A DNA stretch of 7,344 bases from Candidatus Bathyarchaeota archaeon (GCA_020345945.1 CP070773.1:91468-98811), one strand, 5' to 3'; numbered from the stretch's first letter, positions 1-6,775 are shown. The notes: generated by a model not told the origin, from the letters alone. Translations and numbers: made by a program.

Positions 1-111
1 TGGGGATTCATAGCTATTGGTCTCTCTGCCGCTACAAGTTTACTTTCAAGCTTTGTACCTGCTTTCTTAGCATCTATGCTCCCACCGATAGAAGCGATGA
101 GGAGGGGCTAA
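1..111 (+). CDS. C-terminal end of an FtsX/MacB-like ABC transporter permease (partial)
   Basis: The frame is open from the first base and ends at TAA 109-111, leaving 36 residues of a protein that begins outside the window. The residues form one hydrophobic segment (about 3-25) followed by a short basic tail that includes PPIEAMRRG. This matches the C-terminus of FtsX-like permeases, where the last helix leads into a cytoplasmic P-x-E-A-x-R tail. The next gene starts one base after the stop, and an ABC ATPase follows it. This is therefore probably one of two permeases of a MacB/LolCDE-type exporter complex in the cytoplasmic membrane. The cargo is unknown. With so little sequence the family call rests on the tail motif and the neighbours. 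Confidence 0.7.
   Translation, partial: WGFIAIGLSAATSLLSSFVPAFLASMLPPIEAMRRG
101..105 (+). promoter_or_regulatory. Shine-Dalgarno site of the second permease gene
   Basis: GGAGG lies inside the last codons of the preceding permease, 7 nt before ATG 113. A second in-frame ATG follows directly at 116. The spacing favours 113 but cannot exclude 116. The arrangement implies translational coupling of the two permease genes. Confidence 0.7.
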
Positions 112-112
112 A

Positions 113-1720
113 ATGATGCGGTACCAGAGGGGTCTATCTGTAATTCTCCTTGTCTTCGTCGTGTTGACTCTCACAACTGGCAATTTTTTCGCGTGTAGAG
201 CTTCGAGTCCTGACCCTCATCTTGACTCTACAGAGATGACTAATCCTAACAGTCAAGATTATTACTTTGGTTCGGATAGCACAAATTTTCTCCAACCAGA
301 CAATAGGATAACCATTGATTTCGACGAGAATGGAGATGCCACAGTACTGCTAAGGTTGCATGTCAAATCCTACTACCCAACAGGGGTGGGAGAGTTCATT
401 GAGATCCCAATACCCTATCCTCCAGAGATGGTACTTGTTACAGAGGTAACTGTTTCAACCTCAAACCAGGCCGAATACGTCCTTATCGAAGCGGAGAACC
501 AAACTACCATTCGAATCGAGATGAAGAATTCTCCTAGAGAAGCTTATGTAGAGACCCTCTACAAAGTCAAGGAACTGAGTGATTTAGGCAGATACAGTAT
601 CAGATTACATCTTTCAAGGTTCACAGCTGAGTTAGCTGTCAACCTAATGATCAGTAACAAGGAGACTTGGATAACACGTGAATCGGTAAGATTGAGCCCT
701 TCATCTTCTGGAGATACCTACTTTCTTATTAATGAGGAAGCCTTACCTTTCGCCCTCTTTCTTGTTCTTTCCAACGTCAACTCGCGGATTATCGAAGTAT
801 CATTGGAAACACAGGCTGCTCCTTACAGTCTGGTGATCATTCCATACTACGCCCTGATCGCGGCCACGATCCCTTCATTTCTTTTCTTAAGTGCAGTAAG
901 AATTGTGGCAGCTATTACAAGGGGGAGGAGAGTAGGGATGGTGGGGCTTGCCTATAGAAACCTTAATAGGCGGTTAGGTCGGCTGATTCTGACAATTCTA
1001 GGTGTCAGTATCCCGACCATGTTGCTTGTACAAATATTAGTTCAGAACACGTTGGCTCAGAAGATGCTTGGACAAGGAGCTTCGGAAGGCGGGTGGTACA
1101 TCACTCTCATTCTTATTATCTCAGTTGTGATTGGAGGATTCCAGGTCTTCAATACTGTCTTCTCTTCAGTGCTGGAAAGAATGAGAGAGCTGGGTGTTAT
1201 GAAGGCCATAGGATTCAATCCATCCCATATCATCCAGATGGTTATGGCTGAATCGACCATTATCGGTATCATGGCTGGAATCTTAGGAAGCTTCTTCGCA
1301 GCCCTATTGGCGATACTCTCTGCCCAAATCTTCTACGGACTCTCAATTCCCAATACAGTATTCGCTGAGATCATCGCTAATACTTTTGGAGGTAGCTCTT
1401 TTGACAATCCCTTCCAGAGGAATTCTGCAATCGCCATGTTTCTTATTATGGCGGTAAATACCGCTATCGCGTATCTTTACCCTCCTGAGTTTGACCAGCA
1501 TACTGAACTTGCCATGGTGATGACTTTCTTTCTTTTCCTCATACTCGTTCGACCCACAGATCCTTTCACTGTCGGTCGTCTAGTTGAGCTTGCCCCCTCC
1601 TTGGTAGCGAATATGCTGCAAGGCGTCCTGTTTGCTATACTTCTCAGTATCTCTGCTGGTTCTTACGTGGCTTATAAAGCGGGAAAGACCAGACCATCGG
1701 AGGCTATGCGAAGTGTCTGA
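113..1720 (+). CDS. FtsX-like ABC transporter permease with an N-terminal ectodomain
   Basis: A 535-residue membrane protein. Residues 8-24 form a signal-like helix; FFAC follows (Cys28), a poor lipobox. About 30-235 is a polar, beta-rich region, probably extracytoplasmic. A helix follows at about 240-268. A classical FtsX permease start comes next (GLAYRNLNRRLGRL, then a helix at about 290-310), and a helix at about 328-347 carries the family signature E355-R-M-R-E-L-G-V-M-K-A-I-G367, the cytoplasmic coupling region that contacts the ATPase. More helices lie at about 380-410, 440-460, 466-482 and 497-520, with a basic RPSEAMRSV tail. In MacB/LolC the large outer domain sits between helices 1 and 2; here that loop is only about 18 residues and the outer domain is at the front. 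It lies between another permease and its ATPase. Probable role: one half of an ABC exporter or mechanotransmitter, substrate unknown. Confidence 0.8.
   Translation: MMRYQRGLSVILLVFVVLTLTTGNFFACRASSPDPHLDSTEMTNPNSQDYYFGSDSTNFLQPDNRITIDFDENGDATVLLRLHVKSYYPTGVGEFIEIPIPYPPEMVLVTEVTVSTSNQAEYVLIEAENQTTIRIEMKNSPREAYVETLYKVKELSDLGRYSIRLHLSRFTAELAVNLMISNKETWITRESVRLSPSSSGDTYFLINEEALPFALFLVLSNVNSRIIEVSLETQAAPYSLVIIPYYALIAATIPSFLFLSAVRIVAAITRGRRVGMVGLAYRNLNRRLGRLILTILGVSIPTMLLVQILVQNTLAQKMLGQGASEGGWYITLILIISVVIGGFQVFNTVFSSVLERMRELGVMKAIGFNPSHIIQMVMAESTIIGIMAGILGSFFAALLAILSAQIFYGLSIPNTVFAEIIANTFGGSSFDNPFQRNSAIAMFLIMAVNTAIAYLYPPEFDQHTELAMVMTFFLFLILVRPTDPFTVGRLVELAPSLVANMLQGVLFAILLSISAGSYVAYKAGKTRPSEAMRSV
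1699..1703 (+). promoter_or_regulatory. Shine-Dalgarno site fixing the GTG start of the ABC ATPase
   Basis: GGAGG ends 9 nt before GTG 1713. It supports that start over the in-frame TTG at 1632, which would add 27 residues that merely read the permease's last helix in another frame. Confidence 0.65.
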
Positions 1721-2432
1721 TTACATAATCGAGACCATCGACTTGAGTAAGTCCTACTATATCCGAGGTATGAAAATAACTGCTGTCAATGACGTCACCC
1801 TTCAGTTTGCAAAGGGTGAGTTCACAGCTATCATGGGGCCTTCTGGATCCGGGAAGACGACTCTCCTGAATCTAGTCACTGGGTTGGAAAGGCCGACGAC
1901 AGGTAGGATACTGTTCGAAGGACAGGATATCACTGAGGCAAGCGAAAAAGACCTGACTATGTTCAGGCGTGAAAATATCGGCTTCGTCTTTCAGATGTAC
2001 AATCTAATTCCTGTGCTAACAGCCTTGGAGAATGTCGAACTGCCGACGATCGCTGCTGGTATCCCCAAGGATGAGGCTAGGCAGAAAGCCTTGAACCTGC
2101 TTGAAAGAGTCGGGCTTAAAGAACGTCTCTACAACAGGCCTGTCGAGTTGAGCGGCGGGGAGCAGCAGAGAGTGGCAATCGCAAGGGCCCTAATAAACGA
2201 TCCCTCGATATTTGTGGCAGACGAACCCACCGGAAATGTTGACACAGATACCGGTCTGAAGCTTATCGAACTCCTGTCTGAGCTGAATCGGGAAAGAGGT
2301 GTCACCATAATATTAACTACCCACGACCGAGTCATCGCCAACTATGCTGACAGGATCATCAATATCCGTGACGGAAAAATCCTGGAACAGATAACAAATA
2401 CAAAGTTACAGTCGACTTCCGACGCCGCCTAG
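1713..2432 (+). CDS. ABC transporter ATPase, LolD/MacB family
   Basis: A 239-residue nucleotide-binding subunit that drives the neighbouring FtsX-like permeases by ATP hydrolysis on the cytoplasmic face. All motifs are present and in order: Walker A GPSGSGKTT at 42-50, Q-loop Gln94 in FVFQMYNL, signature LSGGEQQR at 146-153, Walker B IFVADEP ending in Glu171 and Pro172, D-loop around Asp177 (GNVD rather than the common GNLD), and switch His204 in TTHD. The spacing and the DEPTGN sequence are typical of the LolD/MacB/FtsE branch, and the length is normal for it. The GTG start overlaps the permease stop by 8 bp, a sign of coupled translation. MacB-like, LolD-like and archaeal lipoprotein or peptide exporters cannot be told apart from this subunit. 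Confidence 0.93.
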   Translation: MSDYIIETIDLSKSYYIRGMKITAVNDVTLQFAKGEFTAIMGPSGSGKTTLLNLVTGLERPTTGRILFEGQDITEASEKDLTMFRRENIGFVFQMYNLIPVLTALENVELPTIAAGIPKDEARQKALNLLERVGLKERLYNRPVELSGGEQQRVAIARALINDPSIFVADEPTGNVDTDTGLKLIELLSELNRERGVTIILTTHDRVIANYADRIINIRDGKILEQITNTKLQSTSDAA

Positions 2433-2463
2433 TTCTTCAACCTTACTCATGCGGCTAGGTGGC
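2424..2463 (+). other. Hairpin spanning the stop codon of the ABC ATPase gene
   Basis: The arms GCCGCCTAG (2424-2432) and CTAGGTGGC (2455-2463) can form a 9-bp stem with one G-U pair and a 22-nt loop. The left arm contains the last codons and the TAG stop of the ATPase gene. No T-run follows, so it is not a classical terminator. It could be an RNA end-processing or stabilising structure, or chance. Confidence 0.35.
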
Positions 2464-2480
2464 AGAGATGGCTCAGCTAA

Positions 2481-2490
2481 ACCAAATAAA
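2481..2490 (+). promoter_or_regulatory. Possible TATA/BRE element of the methyltransferase operon
   Basis: ACCAAATAAA is the only A/T-rich archaeal-style element in the 73-nt gap between the ATPase and corrinoid genes. A TATA centre near 2487 would put transcription start near 2513, inside the longest reading of the corrinoid gene. That would favour one of its downstream starts (2518, 2524 or 2527). Weak evidence. Confidence 0.25.
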
Positions 2491-2505
2491 CTGTGATTAC
2501 TGAAT

Positions 2506-3171
2506 ATGTGTCTCCAGGTGTCAGTGTTGGGTGAATTAAGAGACTTCCAGACCTTGATCATTCAGATATCCGATATCGAAGAGGTCAAGAGAACTGCCAG
2601 AAAGATCTTGGAGACAGATGCAAACCCCGTGGATGTTTTAGAGGTGTTGAACGAAGCCATGAGAGAGGTTGGGAACCGATATGAGCGTGGGGAATATTTC
2701 CTCTCGGAACTGATTATGGCAGGTGTGCTGGCATCAGAAGTCACAGAAATATTGAAGCCTTCATTAGCCAAGACTGATCTTGAATCTCAAGGAAAGATCG
2801 TGGTTGGCACTGTCAAAGGAGACATACATGACATCGGCAAGAACATTCTAATAATGATGCTTTCGGCTGCTGGCTTCGAGGTAGTTGATCTAGGAGTTGA
2901 TGTCTCAGCAGAGAAGTTTGTTGAGGCCATCGATAAGGAAGAGGCTGATGTTCTAGGGATCTCTGCTCTATTGAGCTCGACAATGGAGAACCTGAGAGGT
3001 GTGATAGAGACCATTCGGCGTGAAGGTCTCAGAGACCAGATCAAGATAATCGTCGGCGGCAGACCTTTGACCAAGGAGTTTGCGGATGAGATAGGTGCTG
3101 ACAGCTACGCCAAGGACGCGTTGGAAGGGGTGAGAGTAGTAAAGGAGCTGATTGAAGCCGCGGAGGTCTGA
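2506..3171 (+). CDS. Corrinoid (cobalamin-binding) methyltransferase protein, MtaC/MtbC/MttC-like
   Basis: A cytoplasmic methyl carrier: its corrinoid cobalt takes a methyl group from a substrate and passes it to an acceptor methyltransferase. Residues about 20-90 form the helical cap domain of the family, with the conserved REVGNRYERGEYFLSELIMAG stretch nearly intact. The B12-binding Rossmann domain follows: D106-x-H108-x-x-G111 (His108 is the lower cobalt ligand), S153-A-L155 exactly 41 residues later, and G184-G185 28 residues after that, the canonical DxHxxG-SxL-GG spacing. The 221-residue length suits this family. The start is uncertain: ATG 2506 gives the longest form, while GTG 2518, GTG 2524 and TTG 2527 are in frame, the last two just after an AGGTG. 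The UroD-like methyltransferase 3 nt downstream is the likely partner. The substrate is not identifiable. Confidence 0.93.
   Translation: MCLQVSVLGELRDFQTLIIQISDIEEVKRTARKILETDANPVDVLEVLNEAMREVGNRYERGEYFLSELIMAGVLASEVTEILKPSLAKTDLESQGKIVVGTVKGDIHDIGKNILIMMLSAAGFEVVDLGVDVSAEKFVEAIDKEEADVLGISALLSSTMENLRGVIETIRREGLRDQIKIIVGGRPLTKEFADEIGADSYAKDALEGVRVVKELIEAAEV
3162..3167 (+). promoter_or_regulatory. Shine-Dalgarno site for the UroD-like methyltransferase
   Basis: GGAGGT lies in the last codons of the corrinoid gene, 7 nt before GTG 3175. It fixes a GTG start and implies coupled translation, which keeps the two subunits in step. The next in-frame ATG would drop 17 conserved-looking residues (KKRDRVLKTL is a typical UroD-family beginning). 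Confidence 0.75.
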
Positions 3172-3174
3172 CAG

Positions 3175-4278
3175 GTGAAGAAAAGGGATAGAGTCTTGAA
3201 GACATTGGAGATCGAGGAGCCAGATATGGTTCCAATAACAGAGATGGATATGGAAGTTCCGATAATGGAAGCCATCATCGGAGAGACTCTCTCGATAACT
3301 ACATCTTTGCAGACCCCGATAGTAACTGATCGAAGGCTTGAGAGGAAGAGAACAGACTTCAAAATAGAATGTTATAGAAAAGTCGACCTCGACCTGCTTA
3401 CTGTCGATCTTTCCCCTCCTGAAGGCTGGAAACCAGAAGAAAATCCTGATGGAACTATTGTGGATCTCTGGGGGAGAATTCTCATGCTTGACAAGGAGGC
3501 AAAAGCTTGGGTTCCCTACAGTACGGTCTTCAACCAGCTTGAAGACTTTGAGGATTTCGAGTTCCCGGACCCTAATGCCCCAGGCTGGACATACGCAACC
3601 GAATACGCCAAGAAGACAATTGGGGAGGAGATGGCCCTAGCTACCTTCATAAGGGATCCGTTCGCCCACGCGTGGGAGATCTTCACACCTGTCAAGTTTG
3701 TCACCTGGATGTATCAGAACCCTAACTTCATTGGCAAAGTCATCAAAGAGTTGTCCGACTTCAACGTCGAGGTGATAAGACAGATCGGGGAGACCGGGGC
3801 TGATCTCATAATCTCCGGAGGAGACTACTGTGAAGAGAAAGGTCCCATGGTTCCAATAAATTTCTTTAGAGACGTAATCTTCCCGAACCTGAAGAGGCAG
3901 GTTGATGAAGCCCACAGAGGGGGAATGAAATTCATCAAACATACTGATGGAAACATCAATCCTCTCCTCGAGGATTTCGCAGACACGGTTGATGGGCTCC
4001 ATTCTCTTGACCCCACAGCTAGTGTAGAGATAGGCGAGGTCAAAGCGAAGTACGGAGATGAGCTTGTTCTAATGGGGAACGTATCTGTAGACAACCTAGC
4101 TATGAAGAGTAGAGAAGAGATCGTTGAGGAGACCAAGACCTGTATCCGTAGAGCCTCCCCTGGAGGCGGGCATATCTTGTCGTCAAGCAACTCGTGGGCC
4201 GCAGGTGCCAAGCTTGAGAACTGTCTAGCTATGGTTGAGACTGTAAGGAGATACGGAGCATATCCGATAGCTATCTAG
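3175..4278 (+). CDS. Uroporphyrinogen decarboxylase-fold methyltransferase (COG0407-like), partner of the corrinoid protein
   Basis: A 367-residue TIM-barrel protein of the UroD/MtaA/CmuA superfamily, of normal length. Supporting stretches are the start MKKRDRVLKTL, GGDYCEEKGPMVP at about 215-227, KHTDGN with His256 and Asp258, GNVSVDNL at 301-308, and GGGHILSSSNSW ending at 341. True haem-pathway UroD is unlikely because the gene is coupled to a corrinoid protein. MtaA/MtbA-type enzymes bind zinc with H-x-C plus a late Cys; here the first Cys is Asp258 and the late position falls in SSSNS, so those ligands are missing. The protein more resembles methyltransferase I components of O-demethylases (MtvB/OdmB/MtoB type), which move methyl from a substrate to the corrinoid protein. 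That role is inferred. It is cytoplasmic and probably co-transcribed with the corrinoid gene (3-nt gap). Confidence 0.85.
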   Translation: MKKRDRVLKTLEIEEPDMVPITEMDMEVPIMEAIIGETLSITTSLQTPIVTDRRLERKRTDFKIECYRKVDLDLLTVDLSPPEGWKPEENPDGTIVDLWGRILMLDKEAKAWVPYSTVFNQLEDFEDFEFPDPNAPGWTYATEYAKKTIGEEMALATFIRDPFAHAWEIFTPVKFVTWMYQNPNFIGKVIKELSDFNVEVIRQIGETGADLIISGGDYCEEKGPMVPINFFRDVIFPNLKRQVDEAHRGGMKFIKHTDGNINPLLEDFADTVDGLHSLDPTASVEIGEVKAKYGDELVLMGNVSVDNLAMKSREEIVEETKTCIRRASPGGGHILSSSNSWAAGAKLENCLAMVETVRRYGAYPIAI

Positions 4279-4399
4279 CCTGCTTCTATCGACGATAATG
4301 CTATAGATGAGAAGATATACAACCCTATGACTCAAAGTGAAGAACCCAGTAACCCCTCTTATCCCATAATCTTCCTCTTGTGAAAGAAAGTGATGATCT
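4279..4399 (+). other. Intergenic gap before the membrane-protein pair
   Basis: These 121 bases hold no convincing gene. GATATAC at 4314-4320 is a possible TATA box for the next transcript, and the arms 4283-4290 and 4306-4314 could form an imperfect 8-bp stem with one bulge. Neither is strong. The length of the gap suggests that the membrane pair has its own promoter rather than reading through from the methyltransferase operon. Confidence 0.3.
4390..4394 (+). promoter_or_regulatory. Ribosome binding site of the 39-codon gene
   Basis: GTGAT, complementary to part of the 16S 3' end (the GGAGGTGATC pairing), ends 5 nt before ATG 4400. It supports translation of a gene otherwise too short to trust. 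Confidence 0.5.
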
Positions 4400-4519
4400 A
4401 TGTCAAAGAACAGAGAATTTGAGATTGAAGGACTGCTCCCTGGCGGGATGACAATTCTAGTCATCTGGGAGTTAGCTTTGCTGATAGGAATAATCGTGAT
4501 GGTAAAAGCAGGGGGATGA
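4400..4519 (+). CDS. Small single-pass membrane protein, 39 residues, unknown function
   Basis: I do not recognise this protein. It starts at ATG 4400 and ends at TGA 4517-4519. A polar, charged N-terminus (about 1-16, with the stretch EIEGLLPGG) is followed by one clear transmembrane helix at 17-35 that carries a buried acidic residue, Glu24, and then the short tail KAGG. A ribosome site precedes it at good spacing, and the next gene begins only 6 nt after its stop. This is how a small accessory subunit of the following membrane protein would be arranged. The membrane Glu suggests helix-helix contact rather than a simple anchor. No cysteine or enzymatic motif is present. An upstream peptide that only couples translation is the alternative. 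Confidence 0.6.
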   Translation: MSKNREFEIEGLLPGGMTILVIWELALLIGIIVMVKAGG

Positions 4520-4525
4520 TCCTCG

Positions 4526-5359
4526 ATGTCTGAAAGAGAGATGACTCCGGAAATAGCAGAAACTCAAAGTCGAAATCTCAAACGCCTGGAAATGGCTGTA
4601 ATTCTAGGTATACTCGGAGGTTTCACCCTCTGGATGCTTGCTGATCCGACCTCGACAAAATGGGGAGTAACCCAGAGCCCCGAAAGGATGGTACTCCTCT
4701 TGGGATATGCTCTCCTGGTCGCTTTGCCACTCTGGATATGGAGCATCTACCGTTTCTCAACAAGACAGAGATGGCTCGCTGAAGATCTGGCTGTTCCCTT
4801 CGAACCTGGTAGGGTATACCCTCTTTGGACGAAGAAGAGGATCACAAACATCTGTCTAGGAATAGGTCTTGTTGGAATAAGCGAACTCCTGCCTGTAACA
4901 CCGATCTACCTCCCCCAATTTATTGCAACTTATCTCACGGTCGTTTATGGCCCGATCGAAGGTGGACTGAGCGCGGGCTTTGGGTATCTGCTGATACGTG
5001 GTCCTTTATTCAACGGAATAACCAACCCGTTCCAGCTTATAGCATTCTGCCTCGGCGAAGGGATGACCTACTTCGTGACCGGACAATTCTACCGAGAATA
5101 TCTCTTCAGCAAACCGATTCAACAGAGGTTGACGATTGGTCTCGTATTCTACCTGCTATTCGCCAATTCTTTCCATGCTGGTTTCATTGTGCCCGGACTT
5201 TTCTGGGGTGTGGCTGAGAACTACCTGGTATTTGGACCTTTACCTGCTAGTCTAGCGAGGAGAGTTTGGCAGATGGCTTACTGGATCCCCACTACTTGGC
5301 TATACACCGTTGTTGGAGCCTACATCACCGGAACGGTACTGCAAGACCATAGAATCTGA
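4526..5359 (+). CDS. Multi-pass integral membrane protein, unknown family
   Basis: A 277-residue protein with about seven hydrophobic segments: 22-39, 55-75, 106-125, 128-150, 165-185, 203-225 and 248-270. The charged N-terminus (1-20) and the loop at 76-105, rich in Arg and Lys, suggest cytoplasmic sides. Distinctive features are PIYLPQF (126-132), YGPIEGGLSAGFGYLL (141-156), the charged residues Glu120, Glu145, Glu178 and Glu231 in or near helices, and His217 in FANSFHAGF. The YLPQ-to-GPxxGGLSAGFG stretch faintly recalls substrate-binding (S) components of ECF vitamin transporters, but no T-component or ECF ATPase is nearby and I would not assign it. It follows the 39-residue peptide by 6 nt and converges on the DUF362 gene. 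A transport role beside a corrinoid system is a guess from position. Confidence 0.8.
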   Translation: MSEREMTPEIAETQSRNLKRLEMAVILGILGGFTLWMLADPTSTKWGVTQSPERMVLLLGYALLVALPLWIWSIYRFSTRQRWLAEDLAVPFEPGRVYPLWTKKRITNICLGIGLVGISELLPVTPIYLPQFIATYLTVVYGPIEGGLSAGFGYLLIRGPLFNGITNPFQLIAFCLGEGMTYFVTGQFYREYLFSKPIQQRLTIGLVFYLLFANSFHAGFIVPGLFWGVAENYLVFGPLPASLARRVWQMAYWIPTTWLYTVVGAYITGTVLQDHRI

Positions 5360-5362
5360 GGT

Positions 5363-5409
5363 TCTCACTGAACTTCTCCTGTAAATTAGAGACTCAGTAG
5401 TGAATTTTT
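5363..5409 (+). terminator. Probable transcription end of the membrane-protein operon
   Basis: Downstream of the stop at 5359, an imperfect inverted repeat (TTCTCACTGA at 5362-5371 against TCAGTAGTGAA at 5394-5404) is followed by TTTTT at 5405-5409. It lies in the 55-nt gap between convergent genes. Archaeal termination needs mainly a T-tract, so the T-run is the stronger part of the evidence. Confidence 0.4.
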
Positions 5410-5414
5410 GAGGG

Positions 5415-6767
5415 TCACTTAGGTTTTGTATTTATCTCCTCGATTGTGACTCGAATCTTCTCTTGGTAGCAGTCAGGATCAGGTTTGGGAGATTGGCGTT
5501 TGTATTTTTTTCTCATCCTAAAGGCGGTGGGGTGTTCTGTCATTTCAGCCATCGTGTACTCTACACTTGGTTTAGCCGTACCTTCAACCAGTTCGTAGTC
5601 TATTGAGCCGATACCTAGTTTTGCGGCAGCGTTTATCTGTATCCACTGTGAGACTCCAGGCCAACGGTGTTTGGTGGAGACATGTGTGAAGTGTTCGTGA
5701 CCAGCTAGCCACGGTTCATCTTCTACATCCTCATCAAATGCCATGCTTCCTGCGACTGCTGGAACCTTGTCCGCCTGATCTAGACACGCCTTGTCTACTG
5801 CGACCATGTCATTTGATGCGAATATTCCTAGGTTAGGAAGCATCCAAGCATCTGTAAAAGCTGCACAGTCACACCAAGGAGAGATATCGATGGCATAGTT
5901 TATGAAGCCGACATGCTTCTGTCCGAGAACTTTCACAACCGCCATCGCCGAATCAGATATGGTTGCAGGGAAATAGTATTCTATGTTTGGAGGCCATGTG
6001 ACTACTTCACACCCTATGCGGGACCAGCATGCAGCGCAACCCACACATCTATCATAATCCTTGTGGGCATAGGGTGGAGTCTCCAGGACTTGGAATGCAC
6101 CTGTCGGGCAGTTCTCAGCACACCGAGCATAGTGTGGACAGTCTTTGCCTTTGCATTTCTCGGGATCAAATCCGAAGCCTTCCGGATTGGTCAACCCGAG
6201 TTTTGGGTGAGTCAACAGATGAGTTACTATCTTTCCCCTCTTTGAGCAGCATCCGATGCCCAGATTCTTTATTGAGCCTCCATAGACGCTCTGTGGATGC
6301 CCCTTGAAGTGGGTCACTGCGATCATCGCGTCGGCACCTGCGATAGCCGCTGCTATGTATGTGTGTGAAAGCAGGTTTCCATCTATCTTGACCTTGACGT
6401 CGTCGACGCCATTATCTCCATCAGCAACGATGAAAGGACACCCGAGGGACGCCTCGGTAAACCCGTTCCTTGCTGCAGTTTTCAGTAAATCTTGAGCTGT
6501 TGACCTGGCACTGTTAGGATACGCTGTTGTAGTGTCAGTAACGAATGGGTCTCCCCCATACTCTTTTACCTTCTCTACTATGCCTGCGACAATATTGGGT
6601 CGAAGGTGCCCTGTATTGTTCCATTCGCCGCAGTGAATCTTGAGAGCTACCCTGTCGCCTCTCTTGAAGCATTCGTTTAACTTAGCTTCCTCGAAGAGAG
6701 TCTGTCCCTTACTGACGTAGCTAATTCTTCCTCTAGGACCAAACCAGTAGACTTTACTTCTCGCCAT
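5415..6767 (-). CDS. DUF362 family iron-sulfur protein
   Basis: A 450-residue protein with the DUF362 hallmarks: VALKIHCGEWNNTGHLRP at 40-57, HFKGHPQSVYGGSIKNLG at 153-170 followed by Cys173 and Cys174, and the late motif ISPWCDC (Cys299, Cys301). Two cysteine groups form a ferredoxin-like insert: C205-x4-C210-x5-C216-x3-C220-P and C241-x2-C244-x2-C247-x5-C253. Both depart from the usual CxxCxxCxxxC spacing, although eight ligands for two [4Fe-4S] clusters are available. No signal peptide or helix is seen, so it is probably cytoplasmic. The biochemical role of the family is not established; electron transfer is the reasonable inference. ATG 6767 has GGAG 8 nt upstream. Coming after a 213-nt gap with its own promoter features, it is probably transcribed alone. 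It lies close to corrinoid genes but on the other strand. Confidence 0.9.
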   Translation of the reverse strand: MARSKVYWFGPRGRISYVSKGQTLFEEAKLNECFKRGDRVALKIHCGEWNNTGHLRPNIVAGIVEKVKEYGGDPFVTDTTTAYPNSARSTAQDLLKTAARNGFTEASLGCPFIVADGDNGVDDVKVKIDGNLLSHTYIAAAIAGADAMIAVTHFKGHPQSVYGGSIKNLGIGCCSKRGKIVTHLLTHPKLGLTNPEGFGFDPEKCKGKDCPHYARCAENCPTGAFQVLETPPYAHKDYDRCVGCAACWSRIGCEVVTWPPNIEYYFPATISDSAMAVVKVLGQKHVGFINYAIDISPWCDCAAFTDAWMLPNLGIFASNDMVAVDKACLDQADKVPAVAGSMAFDEDVEDEPWLAGHEHFTHVSTKHRWPGVSQWIQINAAAKLGIGSIDYELVEGTAKPSVEYTMAEMTEHPTAFRMRKKYKRQSPKPDPDCYQEKIRVTIEEINTKPK

Positions 6768-6775
6768 AAATATCT

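Noticed and set aside
1632..1712. N-terminal extension of the ABC ATPase from TTG 1632
   Set aside because: It would encode 27 extra residues overlapping the permease's last helix. The ribosome site at 1699-1703 and the normal family start both favour GTG 1713.
2449..2496. 15-codon open frame between the ATPase and corrinoid genes
   Set aside because: It is very short, has no ribosome site, and its start lies in the loop of the hairpin; nothing suggests it is translated.
4283..4314. Imperfect stem after the methyltransferase gene as a terminator
   Set aside because: The stem has a bulge and no T-run follows; support is too weak to list it as a terminator.
4390..4482. GTGATGA resembling a C box of an archaeal C/D guide RNA
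   Set aside because: The nearest CTGA is about 85 nt away, too far for the usual 50-60 nt RNA, and the motif is better explained as the ribosome site of the 39-codon gene.
5913..6495. Plus-strand open frames antisense to the DUF362 gene
   Set aside because: Their translations have no recognisable motif and lie wholly within a strongly supported coding region on the other strand.
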